From assembly GCF_900141985.1 (NCBI RefSeq), contig NZ_FQZK01000020.1, positions 1 through 64,000 of the forward strand: a DNA stretch of 64,000 nucleotides, read 5' to 3'. The position numbers were made by a program, and so were the translations under genes. The notes beneath the pieces were generated by a model. It saw only the letters and a program-made list of their open reading frames with translations, was not told where the DNA came from and searched no databases. Shown here in pieces: positions 1 through 8,051 of this stretch. The first letter of the stretch is position 1; each line of letters starts with the position of its first letter. Source of the stretch: Nocardiopsis flavescens (GTDB lineage Bacteria; Actinomycetota; Actinomycetes; Streptosporangiales; Streptosporangiaceae).

Positions 1-295
1 GGGGCTTGCCCTCGTGGTTCAGGTCGGCGATGCGGATGCGCTCGGTCTCGTCGAGGTAACGCGAGGGGCCGGTGGGCGGCACCGCCCCGGTCAGGGGTGG
101 TGCCGCCCTTCGACGGCCGGGCTCGGCGCTGCGGCCGTTGCGCCAGCGTCTGCCGGTCTTGGGGTTGATGCCCACGATCCGGCAGGCTTCGTCGTTGCTC
201 AGGCCTTGCTGCATGAGTTGTGAGTATGCCGCTCGCTCAGCGGTCAGCCTCTTGCGGCCATGGATGATCGGGCTGTCCGGGATCTGGAAGTCCAT
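1..295 (-). CDS. IS30-family transposase, N-terminal fragment (cut by window edge)
   Basis: About 98 residues are visible, starting at an ATG at 295 and staying open to the window edge. Residues about 15-55 form a helix-turn-helix typical of IS30-type DDE transposases: a basic start (GRKRLTAERAAY), then SNDEACRIVGINPKTGRRW, with an arginine-rich stretch after it. A second segment (RYLDETERIRIADL) matches the start of the next DNA-binding part. The catalytic DDE core is outside the window, so whether the gene is intact cannot be judged. It would bind the element's ends and move it. It sits beside an otherwise chromosomal block. Confidence 0.7.
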   Translation of the reverse strand, partial: MDFQIPDSPIIHGRKRLTAERAAYSQLMQQGLSNDEACRIVGINPKTGRRWRNGRSAEPGRRRAAPPLTGAVPPTGPSRYLDETERIRIADLNHEGKP

Positions 296-334
296 CGCAT
301 TCCCTGAGGTGGGGTGTTGCGACAACCACTAGAA
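1..334 (-). mobile_element. IS30-family insertion sequence, right part only (runs off window)
   Basis: The end of an insertion sequence whose transposase reads leftward out of the window. Only the transposase N-terminus and about 40 bases of upstream flank are visible. The flank at 310-334 (GTTGCGACAACCACTAG) is the likely terminal inverted repeat, but the other end and any target duplication lie outside, so the exact boundary is inferred. Confidence 0.5.
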
Positions 335-387
335 CCCAAGCTCCACCGCGCGGGCCCCTTCGTGCGCCCCTCACCGAGGGGCCGGGA

Positions 388-909
388 TCACCAGCCCTGC
401 TGCTGGCCGTACCCCGGGTACTGCTGCCCGTAGCCGGGCTGCTGGCCGTACCCCGGCTGCTGCCCGTAGCCCGGGTACTGCTGCTGGTCGTACCCCGGGT
501 ACTGCTGCTGCTGTCCGTAACCCGGCTGCTGGCCGTAACCGGCGTACGGGTCCTGCTGCTGGTGGGCGCCGGTCGGGTGCGGGTAGGCCTGCTGCTGGCC
601 GGACGGCTCCGGCTGCTGCGCCTCCTGCTTCTCCGCCCCGCCCTTCCCGGCGTCCGCGTCCGGCCGGAAGATGAACATGCGGGTCGGCTTGTCCTTCTCG
701 CCGTCCTCACCCGGGGTGATGAGGTCCAGCCGCCAGCCGGCCTCCTCGATCCCCTCCAGGATGCGGGTCAGGCCCGGGCGCAGCTTGCTGGAGGGCTCGT
801 CGTAGGCGTTGATCTCCAGCTGGATGATGAACATCCGGCGCTTCTGCTGCGCCGCGACCTTGGCGTGCTCGACGACCGTGCTGTCCCTCACGACCTGTGT
901 GACGCTCAT
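388..909 (-). CDS. Hypothetical protein with Tyr/Gly/Gln low-complexity C-terminal tail
   Basis: 173 residues, ATG start at 909. Residues 1-95 look like a small folded alpha/beta unit (RRMFIIQLEINAYDEPSSK, then GWRLDLITPGED and RMFIFRPD). I do not recognise the family with certainty. Residues about 98-173 are disordered and made of repeats of the type PGYGQQ and YPGYGQQ with almost no charge, resembling prion-like or FUS-like sequence. There is no signal peptide or membrane segment, so it is probably cytosolic. The folded part could be a small ligand or protein-binding unit and the tail a self-association or adhesive segment; both are inference. It is transcribed away from the SDR gene region and has no obvious operon partner. 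Confidence 0.75.
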   Translation of the reverse strand: MSVTQVVRDSTVVEHAKVAAQQKRRMFIIQLEINAYDEPSSKLRPGLTRILEGIEEAGWRLDLITPGEDGEKDKPTRMFIFRPDADAGKGGAEKQEAQQPEPSGQQQAYPHPTGAHQQQDPYAGYGQQPGYGQQQQYPGYDQQQYPGYGQQPGYGQQPGYGQQYPGYGQQQGW

Positions 910-1054
910 GAATAACCGTGCCCATCTGCTCTGTTGGAGCCGTCAGTACCCGTCGCGGGCTGCTACCCGGTCATCCGCGTCCGACCATGGCGGGACTCCG
1001 CCGGGTTCCGTCACCATCATGATGCCTTCTATGGGGCCATCTGGCCACAGAAGT

Positions 1055-1088
1055 GCCGGGGCCGCCGCTGGGAGCGGCGGTGCCCGGC
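1055..1088 (-). terminator. Hairpin terminator of the SDR-like gene
   Basis: An inverted repeat lies 2 bases beyond the stop of the leftward gene ending at 1091. GCCGGG and CCGCCGCT pair with AGCGGCGG and CCCGGC around a GGG loop, with a small internal bulge. There is no clear T tract, as is usual in high-GC actinomycetes. Confidence 0.6.
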
Positions 1089-1090
1089 CC

Positions 1091-1753
1091 TCACCCGGCG
1101 GCGGCGCGGACGGCCTCGACGACGGGCGTCTCACCGTTCAGAAGGGTGAGAACCCTCCCGACGGTCCCTGGTTCGTCCAGGAGCGCCACGATCACGGCGG
1201 CCACGTCCTCCCGGGTCACCGAGTCGAGTTCGGAGTCCTCCTCCAGGGCCACCCGGCCGGTGCCCGGCTCGTCGGTGAGGCGCCCCGGGCGCAGGATGGT
1301 CCAGTCCAGCTCCAGAGAGCGCTCGCGCAGGTCGGCGTCGGCGGCGCGCTTGGCCTCCACGTAGGCGGCCCACACCTCCTCGCTGTCGGGCGGGAGCGGG
1401 TTGTCCACGCCGATCGCGGAGACCTGGACCAGGCGGCGCACCCCGGCCAGCGAGGCGGCGTCGGCGGTCAGCACCGCGGCCTTGTGGTCGACGGTCCGCT
1501 TGCGGGCGGCGCCGCTGCCCGGGCCGGCGCCCGCGGCGAACACCACGGCGTCGGCGTTCATGACCTTCTCCGCCAGCTCGGTGACGGTGGCCTGCTCCAG
1601 GTCGATGACGACGGGCTCGGCGCCCGCGTCGACGACGTCCTGCGAGTGGTCGGGGTTGCGGATGAGGGAGACGGGCTCGTCCCCGCGCGCGGCCAGCAGC
1701 CCGGCCAGCCGCAGCGCGATCTTCCCGTGTCCTCCGGCGATGACGATACGCAT
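1091..1753 (-). CDS. SDR-like NAD(P)H-binding protein (YwnB/atypical SDR5 type)
   Basis: 220 residues, ATG start at 1753. The N-terminus has a Rossmann nucleotide motif (IVIAGGHGKIA, residues 3-13). Further on come D51 in VVIDLEQ, the ADAVVFAAGAG strand, and a substrate-side segment VSAIGVDN. The family has no clear YxxxK catalytic pair, although AYVEAKRAAD (about residue 130) sits where one would be. LDWTILRPGRL is the usual C-terminal motif of this group. Such proteins bind NADP(H) and act as reductases or as regulatory sensors; the substrate here is unknown. Single gene, with a hairpin terminator directly behind it. Confidence 0.85.
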   Translation of the reverse strand: MRIVIAGGHGKIALRLAGLLAARGDEPVSLIRNPDHSQDVVDAGAEPVVIDLEQATVTELAEKVMNADAVVFAAGAGPGSGAARKRTVDHKAAVLTADAASLAGVRRLVQVSAIGVDNPLPPDSEEVWAAYVEAKRAADADLRERSLELDWTILRPGRLTDEPGTGRVALEEDSELDSVTREDVAAVIVALLDEPGTVGRVLTLLNGETPVVEAVRAAAG

Positions 1754-2093
1754 ACCGGCACCCTAAACCCGGACCCCCGTGCCGGGGCGGCGGCGCCGGG
1801 CCGCGATGCCCCACATCCGGCCCGGGAATACCCGCGCCCCGGCCCCCGTCGGCGCGCCCGCGGCGCGCCCCTCCGGGCGGTCGCGCCCGACCCTGGGGAC
1901 CACCCGCGTGCGGGGGCGCGTCGGCGGGACCTTCTCCGTCCGCGCCCCGGAGTCCCGGCCGCACAGGCCCCGGTCCGCCCGGGTCCCGGACCGGCTTGCG
2001 TGCGTCGGCGTTCCTCCCCGCGGGGCCGCCCCGGGCGCGGGACGGCGACGGCCCGCCCCCGCCTCGGCGGGAACGGGCCCTCGCGCGGTCCCG
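1754..2093. other. Non-coding gap between korB and the SDR-like gene
   Basis: About 340 bases of very GC-rich sequence. It holds the korAB terminator hairpin near 2050-2079 and, presumably, the promoter of the leftward SDR-like gene. No convincing gene is seen on either strand. Confidence 0.5.
2050..2079 (-). terminator. Hairpin terminator after korB
   Basis: GGCCCG at 2050 pairs with CGGGCC at 2074, with an inner CCGCC/GGCGG stem. It starts 14 bases beyond the korB stop and ends the korA-korB transcript. Confidence 0.55.
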
Positions 2094-3158
2094 CTACTCC
2101 ACGGTCCAGGTGTCCCCGCCCGCGAGCAGGGCCGACAGCTCCCCGTCGCCGCGCTCGGCGCGCGCGTCGGTGACCTGCTCGTTGACCAGCTCGTCGTACA
2201 CGGGGCGGCGCACGTCCCGGAACACCCCGATCGGCACGTGCTCGAACGCCGGGCGGTCCAGCCGCGACAGCGCGAACGCGTACCCCGGGTCCTCCCGGTG
2301 CGCGTCGTGGCGGACCAGCCGCTCCTCACCCGCCGAGGCCGTGTCCACCACCTCCAGCGCGCCGTACTCCCCGGCGACCACGCCCCGGTCCCCGCCCAGG
2401 CGCAGCGGCTCGCCGTGCTCCAGCCGCAGCAGCCGGGCGTCCCGGGCCGACGGGTCCTTCAGCGGCTCGAACGCGTCGTCGTTGAAGATCGGGCAGTTCT
2501 GGTACACCTCCACGAACGACGCGCCCGGGTGCTCGGCCGCCGCCCGCAGCACCGACGTCAGGTGCTTGCGGTCGGAGTCGACCGACCGCGCCACGAACGT
2601 CGCCTCCGCGCCCAGCGCCAGCGACACCGGGTTGAACGGGTGGTCCAGCGACCCCGCCGGCGACGACTTGGTGATCTTGCCGGCCTCCGACGTCGGCGAG
2701 TACTGCCCCTTGGTCAGCCCGTAGATCCGGTTGTTGAACAGCAGCACGTTGATGTTGACGTTGCGGCGCAGCGCGTGGATCAGGTGGTTGCCGCCGATCG
2801 ACAGCCCGTCGCCGTCACCGGTGACCACCCACACCGACAGGTCCGGCCGGCTCGTGGCCAGCCCGGTCGCGACCGCCGGGGCGCGGCCGTGGATCGAGTG
2901 CACCCCGTAGGTGCTCAGGTAGTACGGGAACCGGGAGGAGCAGCCGATCCCCGACACGATCACGATGTTCTCGCGCGGCACCCCCAGCTGGGGCAGGAAC
3001 GACTGGAACGCGGCCAGGACCGCGTAGTCGCCGCACCCGGGGCACCAGCGCACCTCCTGGTCGGACTTGAAGTCCTTCATCTTGTAGGCGGTGTCGGTTT
3101 TGGGCACCAGCCGCAGCCCCGCGAACCCCTCGCCGCCCCCGTGCGTGTGCTCAGTCAC
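2094..3158 (-). CDS. korB: 2-oxoacid:ferredoxin oxidoreductase subunit beta
   Basis: 354 residues, the TPP-binding beta subunit of a 2-oxoglutarate/pyruvate:ferredoxin oxidoreductase. With KorA it converts a 2-oxoacid and CoA to acyl-CoA and CO2, passing electrons to ferredoxin. RWCPGCGD (C39, C42) and GIGCSSR (C73) supply cysteines for the single Fe-S cluster. The TPP motif starts at GDGD (114-117) and ends at FNNRIYG (141-147). Length and order match the two-subunit actinobacterial enzyme. Its start overlaps the korA stop by 8 bases, so the two are translationally coupled. In actinomycetes this enzyme can bypass 2-oxoglutarate dehydrogenase in the TCA cycle. Confidence 0.95.
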   Translation of the reverse strand: MTEHTHGGGEGFAGLRLVPKTDTAYKMKDFKSDQEVRWCPGCGDYAVLAAFQSFLPQLGVPRENIVIVSGIGCSSRFPYYLSTYGVHSIHGRAPAVATGLATSRPDLSVWVVTGDGDGLSIGGNHLIHALRRNVNINVLLFNNRIYGLTKGQYSPTSEAGKITKSSPAGSLDHPFNPVSLALGAEATFVARSVDSDRKHLTSVLRAAAEHPGASFVEVYQNCPIFNDDAFEPLKDPSARDARLLRLEHGEPLRLGGDRGVVAGEYGALEVVDTASAGEERLVRHDAHREDPGYAFALSRLDRPAFEHVPIGVFRDVRRPVYDELVNEQVTDARAERGDGELSALLAGGDTWTVE

Positions 3159-5001
3159 GGTCGATCACCTCCTGAAGTGCCCCCGCCAGCTCCTCCGCGG
3201 TGAACGGCAGGCCGCGGACCTTGTTGTAACCGATGACGTCGACCAGGTACCGGCCGCGCAGCAGCAGCGCCAGCTGGCCCAGGTTGATCTCCGGGACCAC
3301 CACCCGGTCGTAGCGGGCCAGCACCTCGCCCAGGTTCGCCGGGAACGGGTTGAGGTGGCGCAGGTGCGCCTGCGCCACCCGGCGCCCGGTCCGGCGCACG
3401 CGGCGCACCGCCGCCGTGATCGACCCGTACGTGCCGCCCCAGCCCAGCACCAGCACCCCGGCCCCGCCGTCCGGGTCGTCCGCCTCCAGCGGCGGGATGT
3501 CCCGGGCGACGGCGTCCACCTTGGCCTGGCGGGTGCGCACCATCAGGTCGTGGTTGGCGGGGGTGTAGGAGATGTCGCCGGTCGCGGCGTGCTTCTCGAT
3601 GCCGCCGATCCGGTGCTCCAGCCCCGCGGTGCCCGGCACCGCCCACGGCCGGGCCAGCGTCTCCTCGTCGCGCAGGTACGGCAGGAAGGCGCCGTCGGGG
3701 CCGTTGGGCTCCGTCGCGAACCCGGGGTCGATGACCGGGAGGTCGGCCACCTCCGGCAGCCGCCACGGCTCCGAGCCGTTGGCCAGGTACCCGTCGGAGA
3801 GCATGATCACCGGGGTCCGGTGGGTGACGGCGATCCGCACCGCCTCCAGCGCCACCGCGAAGCAGTCGGCGGGGGAGGACGGCGCCACCACCGGCACCGG
3901 GGACTCGCCGTTGCGCCCGAACAGCGCCATCAGCAGGTCGGTCTGCTCCGTCTTGGTGGGCATGCCGGTGCTCGGACCGGCCCGCTGCACGTCCACGATG
4001 ACCAGCGGCAGCTCGGTCATCACCGCCAGCCCCACCGTCTCCTGCTTGAGGACCATGCCCGGGCCGGAGGTCGTGGTCACCCCCAGGGAGCCGCCGAACG
4101 CCGCCCCCAGGGCCGCGCCCACGCCGGCGATCTCGTCCTCGGCCTGGAACGTGCGCACCCCGAACTCCTTGTGCCGGGACAGCTCGTGCAGGATGTCCGA
4201 GGCCGGGGTGATCGGGTACGAGCCCAGGAACAGCGGCAGCCCCGACCGCTGCGAGCCGGCGATGAGCCCGTAGGCGGTGGCCAGGTTCCCGGTGATGTTG
4301 CGGTAGGTGCCCGCGGGCAGCCGGGCCGGCTTGACCTCGTAGGAGACCGCGAAGTCCTCGGTGGTCTCGCCGAAGTTCCAGCCCGCCTGGAACGCCGCGA
4401 GGTTGGCCTCCAGGATGTCCGGCTTGGCGGCGAACTTGGACTTGAGGAAGGCCGTGGTGCCCTCCGTCGGCCGGTTGTACATCCACGACAGCAGGCCCAG
4501 CGCGAACATGTTCTTGGCGCGCTCGGCGTCCTTCTTGGAGATGTCCAGGTGCGCCAGGGCCCCCACCGTCATGGAGGTCAGCGGCACCGCGCTCACCTTG
4601 AACCCCTCCAGGGTCCCGTCGGTGAGCGGGTCGGTGGCGAACCCCACCTTGGCCAGGGCGCGCTTGGTGAACTCGTCCGTGTTGGCGATCACCGTGGCGC
4701 CGCGCGGCAGGTCGCCCAGGTTCGCCTTCAGGGCGGCGGGGTTCATCGCCACCAGCACGTCCGGGGCGTCGCCCGGCGTCATGATGTCGTGGTCCGCGAA
4801 GTGCAGCTGGAAGCTGGAGACACCGGGAAGGGTCCCGGCGGGCGCGCGGATCTCCGCGGGGAAGTTCGGCAGGGTCGACAGGTCGTTGCCGAACGACGCG
4901 GTCTCCTGGGTGAAGCGGTCACCGGTCAGCTGCATCCCGTCGCCGGAGTCCCCGGCGAAGCGGATGACGACGCGGTCGAGCTGTTCGATCTGTTTGGACA
5001 C
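3151..5001 (-). CDS. korA: 2-oxoacid:ferredoxin oxidoreductase subunit alpha (gamma-alpha fusion)
   Basis: 616 residues from the GTG at 5001; a GGAGG box lies about 12 bases upstream, and the reading frame extends farther up without homology, so the later start is preferred. The N-terminal gamma-type domain (VIRFAGDSGDGMQ, residues about 9-190) is fused to the pyrimidine-binding alpha domain. The latter shows SYPITPASD near residue 262, FQAEDEIAG, TTSGPGM and GPSTGMPTKTEQ, all hallmarks of the family. The C-terminal part (VLGWGGTYGS) is the transketolase C-like domain. It pairs with KorB, whose gene overlaps by 8 bases. Cytosolic, needs ferredoxin as acceptor. Confidence 0.94.
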   Translation of the reverse strand: MSKQIEQLDRVVIRFAGDSGDGMQLTGDRFTQETASFGNDLSTLPNFPAEIRAPAGTLPGVSSFQLHFADHDIMTPGDAPDVLVAMNPAALKANLGDLPRGATVIANTDEFTKRALAKVGFATDPLTDGTLEGFKVSAVPLTSMTVGALAHLDISKKDAERAKNMFALGLLSWMYNRPTEGTTAFLKSKFAAKPDILEANLAAFQAGWNFGETTEDFAVSYEVKPARLPAGTYRNITGNLATAYGLIAGSQRSGLPLFLGSYPITPASDILHELSRHKEFGVRTFQAEDEIAGVGAALGAAFGGSLGVTTTSGPGMVLKQETVGLAVMTELPLVIVDVQRAGPSTGMPTKTEQTDLLMALFGRNGESPVPVVAPSSPADCFAVALEAVRIAVTHRTPVIMLSDGYLANGSEPWRLPEVADLPVIDPGFATEPNGPDGAFLPYLRDEETLARPWAVPGTAGLEHRIGGIEKHAATGDISYTPANHDLMVRTRQAKVDAVARDIPPLEADDPDGGAGVLVLGWGGTYGSITAAVRRVRRTGRRVAQAHLRHLNPFPANLGEVLARYDRVVVPEINLGQLALLLRGRYLVDVIGYNKVRGLPFTAEELAGALQEVIDRD

Positions 5002-5463
5002 TGAGATCGACGACCTCCTCGGCCGCCGGTCGTTGGGGCGGCGGCGCTCGTGAGTGTCAGCCCTCCGGCCGGGGCGCACCGCTGCGGGGCGGCCCCCCGG
5101 TCCTGTGAGAGCGCGGACGGAGAGTGCGGCCCCCGGGCCCATCGGGTGCGCCAACCCTTGTGGACACGGTGAGGCATCGGTGCGCGGGGACACGGAGCGG
5201 TGTCCGCGGCCTCGCGCGCGGAGTGATCAGGGCCACGTTCGCACTATAGGTCGTCCGGGCCGCGCGCACCGAAGGCGGGTGGCGATTGTCACACCCGCGC
5301 CCGGAGGCCGACCGGGGCGGGCGCCGCGTCCGAGGTCCGGCGCCCGCCCCCGTCCGAGGGAGGAAGACGGGTGCCGGGGGGCCGGGCCGGGAACGCGGGA
5401 CCCCGATCCACACGTTCATCACCATGTACACATACAGGGACGAGAGAGCGGGGAGGTGACGGC
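5002..5463. other. Divergent intergenic region between korA and the M48 protease gene
   Basis: About 460 bases without a convincing gene. It must carry the promoters of both divergent genes. A perfect leftward TATAGT lies at 5243-5248; no clear -35 partner is seen. The GGGAGG box at 5451-5456 fixes the protease start. Confidence 0.5.
5243..5248 (-). promoter_or_regulatory. Candidate -10 box for korA-korB
   Basis: On the minus strand this reads TATAGT, a close match to the actinobacterial sigma-A -10 consensus. It lies about 240 bases upstream of the chosen korA GTG, leaving a long leader. No good -35 is present at 16-19 bases, so support is moderate. Confidence 0.35.
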
Positions 5464-6321
5464 GTGCACGTCGGTGCGGCTCGCGCGGTCGGTCTGTTCA
5501 CCGGCGTCGCGGTGGTCATCCTCCTCGCCGGCTGGCTGTGCGCGGCCGGCAAGGGGTTCCAGTTCGCCGTCACGCTCGTGGTGGCCGCCGCGATCCTGGT
5601 GCACCTGTTCGGGGACTCGCTGGCGCTGCGCGCCATGCGGGCGCGGCCGGTGGGGGAGATCGAGCGGCCCGACCTGTACCGGACGGTCCGCGAGCAGGCC
5701 ACGGCCGCCCGCCAGCCCATGCCGCGCCTGTACCTGTCGCCGATCCGCTCGCCCAACGCGTTCGCGACCGGCACCGGCCGCCGGGCGGCGCTGTGCTGCA
5801 CGACGGGGCTGCTGGAGACGCTCGACGAGCGGGAGCTGCGCGCCGTCATCGCCCACGAGCTGGCCCACATCAAGGCGGCGGACACGCTGGCCGGGTCGGT
5901 GACCGTCACCCTCACGGGGCTCATCACGGCGCTGAGCGCGATCGCGCTCCTGGTGCCGCTGGGCGACTCGGAGGAGACGGACGTGCCCGAGCTGCTGGGC
6001 GGGCTGCTGGTGGTGCTGCTGGCCCCGGTCGCCTTCCTGGTGGTGCGCGCCGGGGCGGGCCGGCACAGCGAGTTCCGGGCCGACGAGCAGGCGGCGCGCA
6101 CCACGGGGGACCCGGAGGCGCTGGCCGCGGCCCTGCTCAAGCTGGAGGCCGGCATGCGCGAGCACCCGCTGCCCCGGCAGCGGACGCTGCTGCCGGCGGC
6201 GCACCTGATGACCACCAACCCGTTCCCGACGGGGGCCTGGCGGCTGTTCGCCGCCCACCCGCCCACCGGGGAGCGGGTGCGGCGGCTGCGCGAACTCCGC
6301 AGGGGCTGGGAACTCGGCTGA
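5464..6321 (+). CDS. M48 family membrane zinc metalloprotease (HtpX-like)
   Basis: 285 residues from the GTG at 5464, which has a GGGAGG box 7 bases upstream; upstream in-frame codons show no homology. Two hydrophobic segments (about 9-26 and 33-50) come before the catalytic part. HELAH at 131-135 gives two zinc ligands and the catalytic glutamate; SEFRAD (E203) gives the third ligand. Two more membrane segments lie between (about 144-166 and 176-196), as in HtpX. The active site should face the cytosol and cleave damaged membrane proteins. A ranked neighbour in Streptomyces lies close to yajQ as well. Single-gene unit, convergent with yajQ. Confidence 0.9.
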   Translation: MHVGAARAVGLFTGVAVVILLAGWLCAAGKGFQFAVTLVVAAAILVHLFGDSLALRAMRARPVGEIERPDLYRTVREQATAARQPMPRLYLSPIRSPNAFATGTGRRAALCCTTGLLETLDERELRAVIAHELAHIKAADTLAGSVTVTLTGLITALSAIALLVPLGDSEETDVPELLGGLLVVLLAPVAFLVVRAGAGRHSEFRADEQAARTTGDPEALAAALLKLEAGMREHPLPRQRTLLPAAHLMTTNPFPTGAWRLFAAHPPTGERVRRLRELRRGWELG

Positions 6322-6418
6322 CGCCCGCCGCGGGAGGCCGGGACCGGCCCCCCGCGGGGCGTCAGCCCCGCGCGGCGGGGACCGCCCGTCCGCGCGCACG
6401 CCGCCCCGGCAGAGCACG

Positions 6419-6442
6419 ACGGCCGCTCCGGAGAGCGGCCGT
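6419..6442. terminator. Bidirectional hairpin between the M48 protease gene and yajQ
   Basis: Perfect 10-base stem ACGGCCGCTC / GAGCGGCCGT with a CGGA tetraloop, in the gap between two converging genes. It could stop transcripts from both sides. Confidence 0.7.
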
Positions 6443-6471
6443 TCGGTGCGTTCGGTCGGGAGCGGTGTCCG

Positions 6472-6969
6472 CTACCGGTAGTTCACGAACTGGAGCGCCA
6501 GGTCGAAGTCCTTCTCCTTGATGAGGTTCTGGACGTTCTGGAGGTCGTCCTTCTTCTTGGAGCTGACGCGCAGCTCGTCGCCCTGGATCTGCGCCTTGAC
6601 GCCCTTGGGGCCCTCGTCGCGGATCAGCTTGGAGATCTTCTTGGCGTCCTCGGAGGTGATCCCCTCCTTGAGGGCGATCGGGAGGCGGTACTCCTTGCCG
6701 GAGATCTTGGGCTCGTCGGCGGGGTCGAGGATCTTCAGGGACAGCTTGCGCTTGATCAGCTTCTCCTTGAACACCTCCAGGGCGGCGGTGGCGCGCTCCT
6801 CGGAGGTGCTGCGGATCTCGATGCCGTCCTCGCCCTGCCAGGAGATGGTGGTCCCGGTGCCCTTGAAGTCGAACCGCTGGGAGAGCTCCTTGCCCGCCTG
6901 GTTCAGGGCGTTGTCGACCTCCTGGCGGTCGAGTTTGGACACGACGTCGAAGCTGGATTCGGCGGCCAC
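6472..6969 (-). CDS. YajQ family cyclic-di-GMP/nucleic-acid-binding protein
   Basis: 165 residues, ATG start at 6969. It has the characteristic beginning [20 protein letters not shown], the FDFKGT strand, and the closing segment [16 protein letters not shown] with [11 protein letters not shown] at the very end. Full length for the family (UPF0234). YajQ proteins bind nucleotides, and some bind cyclic di-GMP and act on transcription; the role in actinomycetes is not settled. Two ferredoxin-like folds are expected. It is transcribed alone, leftward, away from tRNA-Tyr. Confidence 0.94.
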   Translation of the reverse strand: MAAESSFDVVSKLDRQEVDNALNQAGKELSQRFDFKGTGTTISWQGEDGIEIRSTSEERATAALEVFKEKLIKRKLSLKILDPADEPKISGKEYRLPIALKEGITSEDAKKISKLIRDEGPKGVKAQIQGDELRVSSKKKDDLQNVQNLIKEKDFDLALQFVNYR

Positions 6970-7137
6970 GTTCTCACACCCCGTTGCTGGGTCTTCTATG
7001 GTCCGCGGGCGCCCAGGGGACGCCCGCGCGGTCGGATCGGAGCCCGGCCTGAGGCGGCGCGGGCACGGTCCCAGAGCTTAGTGGGGGCGTGGTTCCCGGT
7101 GGTCGAAGGGCCGACCCCGACGCGTCGGCGAAACCGA

Positions 7138-7168
7138 TTTCAGGTTCGGGGCGAACATCCGCTATTCT
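7138..7168 (+). promoter_or_regulatory. Candidate promoter of tRNA-Tyr
   Basis: TTTCAG at 7138-7143 and TATTCT at 7163-7168, 19 bases apart. The -10 box is 38 bases before the mature tRNA, which suits a short processed leader. The -35 is weak. Confidence 0.45.
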
Positions 7169-7206
7169 CGTTCATGCGACGCGCGGAACCGCGACGTCGC
7201 AGCCCA

Positions 7207-7288
7207 GGCAGGTTGCCCGAGCGGCCAATGGGAGCGGACTGTAAATCCGTCGGCTTAGCCTTCGAAGGTTCGAATCCTTCACCTGCCA
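7207..7288 (+). tRNA. tRNA-Tyr (anticodon GTA)
   Basis: An 82-base class II tRNA with a long variable arm. The acceptor GGCAGGT pairs with ACCTGCC. The anticodon stem GCGGA/TCCGT encloses CTGTAAA (anticodon GTA at 7241-7243). The T arm GAAGG-TTCGAAT-CCTTC is perfect. The discriminator is A7288; CCA is not encoded. In Streptomyces coelicolor the corresponding tRNA-Tyr gene is the attachment site of the SLP1 element. Confidence 0.97.
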
Positions 7289-7297
7289 CCCTGGGAA

Positions 7298-7331
7298 CGA
7301 GGCCCCGACACCGTCAGGTGTCGGGGCCTCG
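7298..7331 (+). terminator. Strong hairpin terminator after tRNA-Tyr
   Basis: A perfect 15-base stem (7298-7312 with 7317-7331) around a GTCA loop, 9 bases after the tRNA. The core is CCGACACC/GGTGTCGG. Confidence 0.9.
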
Positions 7332-7643
7332 TCGCGTTCACGGGTCCCCGCCTCTTCCCTCCCCGCCCTCCGCGCGCCCTCCCCGCCCCGCCCTCCGCGC
7401 CTCCGCGCGCCGTTGAGAGCCGGGTCACACCGCGGCCCCCGGTGCGGAGACGAACCGGGAGTAACGGACCGATTTCACAGAGTGAACGGGATTCGGTCGG
7501 TCGCGAGTCCATAGCGTGCCGGACACGAAGGCGTAACGCGCCCGCTCCGGTGTGTCGGAAAAGCAAGGAAAAAAAGGATTCATCGGGCCGACAAAAAGAA
7601 TGCTCCGGGCAAACTGGACAATCCAATTCCGGGGGTTTCGGCG

Positions 7644-7673
7644 TTGACAAAAAACCGGGGCCCGATGATGATT
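7644..7673 (+). promoter_or_regulatory. Candidate promoter of the small secreted protein array
   Basis: A perfect TTGACA at 7644-7649 is followed 18 bases later by ATGATT (7668-7673), a weak -10. If used, transcription would begin just before the 7693-7720 hairpin. Confidence 0.35.
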
Positions 7674-7692
7674 GCCTTAGTCCACCGCGACA

Positions 7693-7720
7693 CAGGTGCA
7701 AGAAGCGCCTGCGTCTTTTT
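7693..7720 (+). terminator. Attenuator-like hairpin with T tract upstream of the array
   Basis: CAGGTGC pairs with GCGCCTG around AAGAA, followed by CGTCTTTTT. It sits 35 bases before the first start codon, so it would stop transcripts before the coding array unless read through. Confidence 0.55.
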
Positions 7721-7754
7721 CTGTCCACACCTCGACGATTTCCGGGGGAAGAAC

Positions 7755-8000
7755 ATGATCAAGAAGATGGCCGCTGCTGGCCTGGTCGCCGGTGCCGCGA
7801 TGGGCGCGCTCCTCTTCGGAGCCCCCGCGCACGCCTCGCACGGTGGTGACCAGCAGTTCAACCAGAACCTCCAGCTGGTGCCGGTTCAGTCCTGCAACCT
7901 GACCGGCAGCGTCGGCCTGGTCGCCGTCACCGTGCCCATCCTGTCGCCGCAGACCACGGGCGACTGCGTGAACGGCCCCATCGGCACCAACATCAGCTAG
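7755..8000 (+). CDS. Small secreted two-cysteine protein, array copy 1 (chaplin/rodlin-like)
   Basis: 81 residues, ATG at 7755 with GGGGGAAG 5 bases upstream; the frame is open farther up but without signal-peptide logic. A basic start (MIKKM) and hydrophobic core end at AHA, a typical signal peptidase I site. The mature part is about 54 residues. It starts with SHGGDQQFNQNLQL and has two cysteines 24 positions apart (VQSC ... TGDC) around the hydrophobic stretch VGLVAVTVPILSPQ. The small size, two cysteines and beta-prone segments recall chaplins and rodlins of aerial hyphae; I cannot assign it firmly to either. First of four tandem copies; outer copies 1 and 4 share QQFNQNLQLVP and the ending NIS. 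Confidence 0.8.
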   Translation: MIKKMAAAGLVAGAAMGALLFGAPAHASHGGDQQFNQNLQLVPVQSCNLTGSVGLVAVTVPILSPQTTGDCVNGPIGTNIS

Positions 8001-8051
8001 TTCCGGCAATTAGCTCCGACCTTAGCTCACATCTTTTCGAAAGGTAATTCA

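Larger units (their letters stand above)
7332..7754 (+). other. Long leader region before the small secreted protein array
   Basis: About 420 bases without a convincing gene. Base composition drops: there are several A-rich runs (around 7560-7580 and 7645-7655), unlike the surrounding sequence. It contains a candidate promoter and a hairpin with a T tract (listed separately). It probably carries the regulatory signals of the array. Confidence 0.5.
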
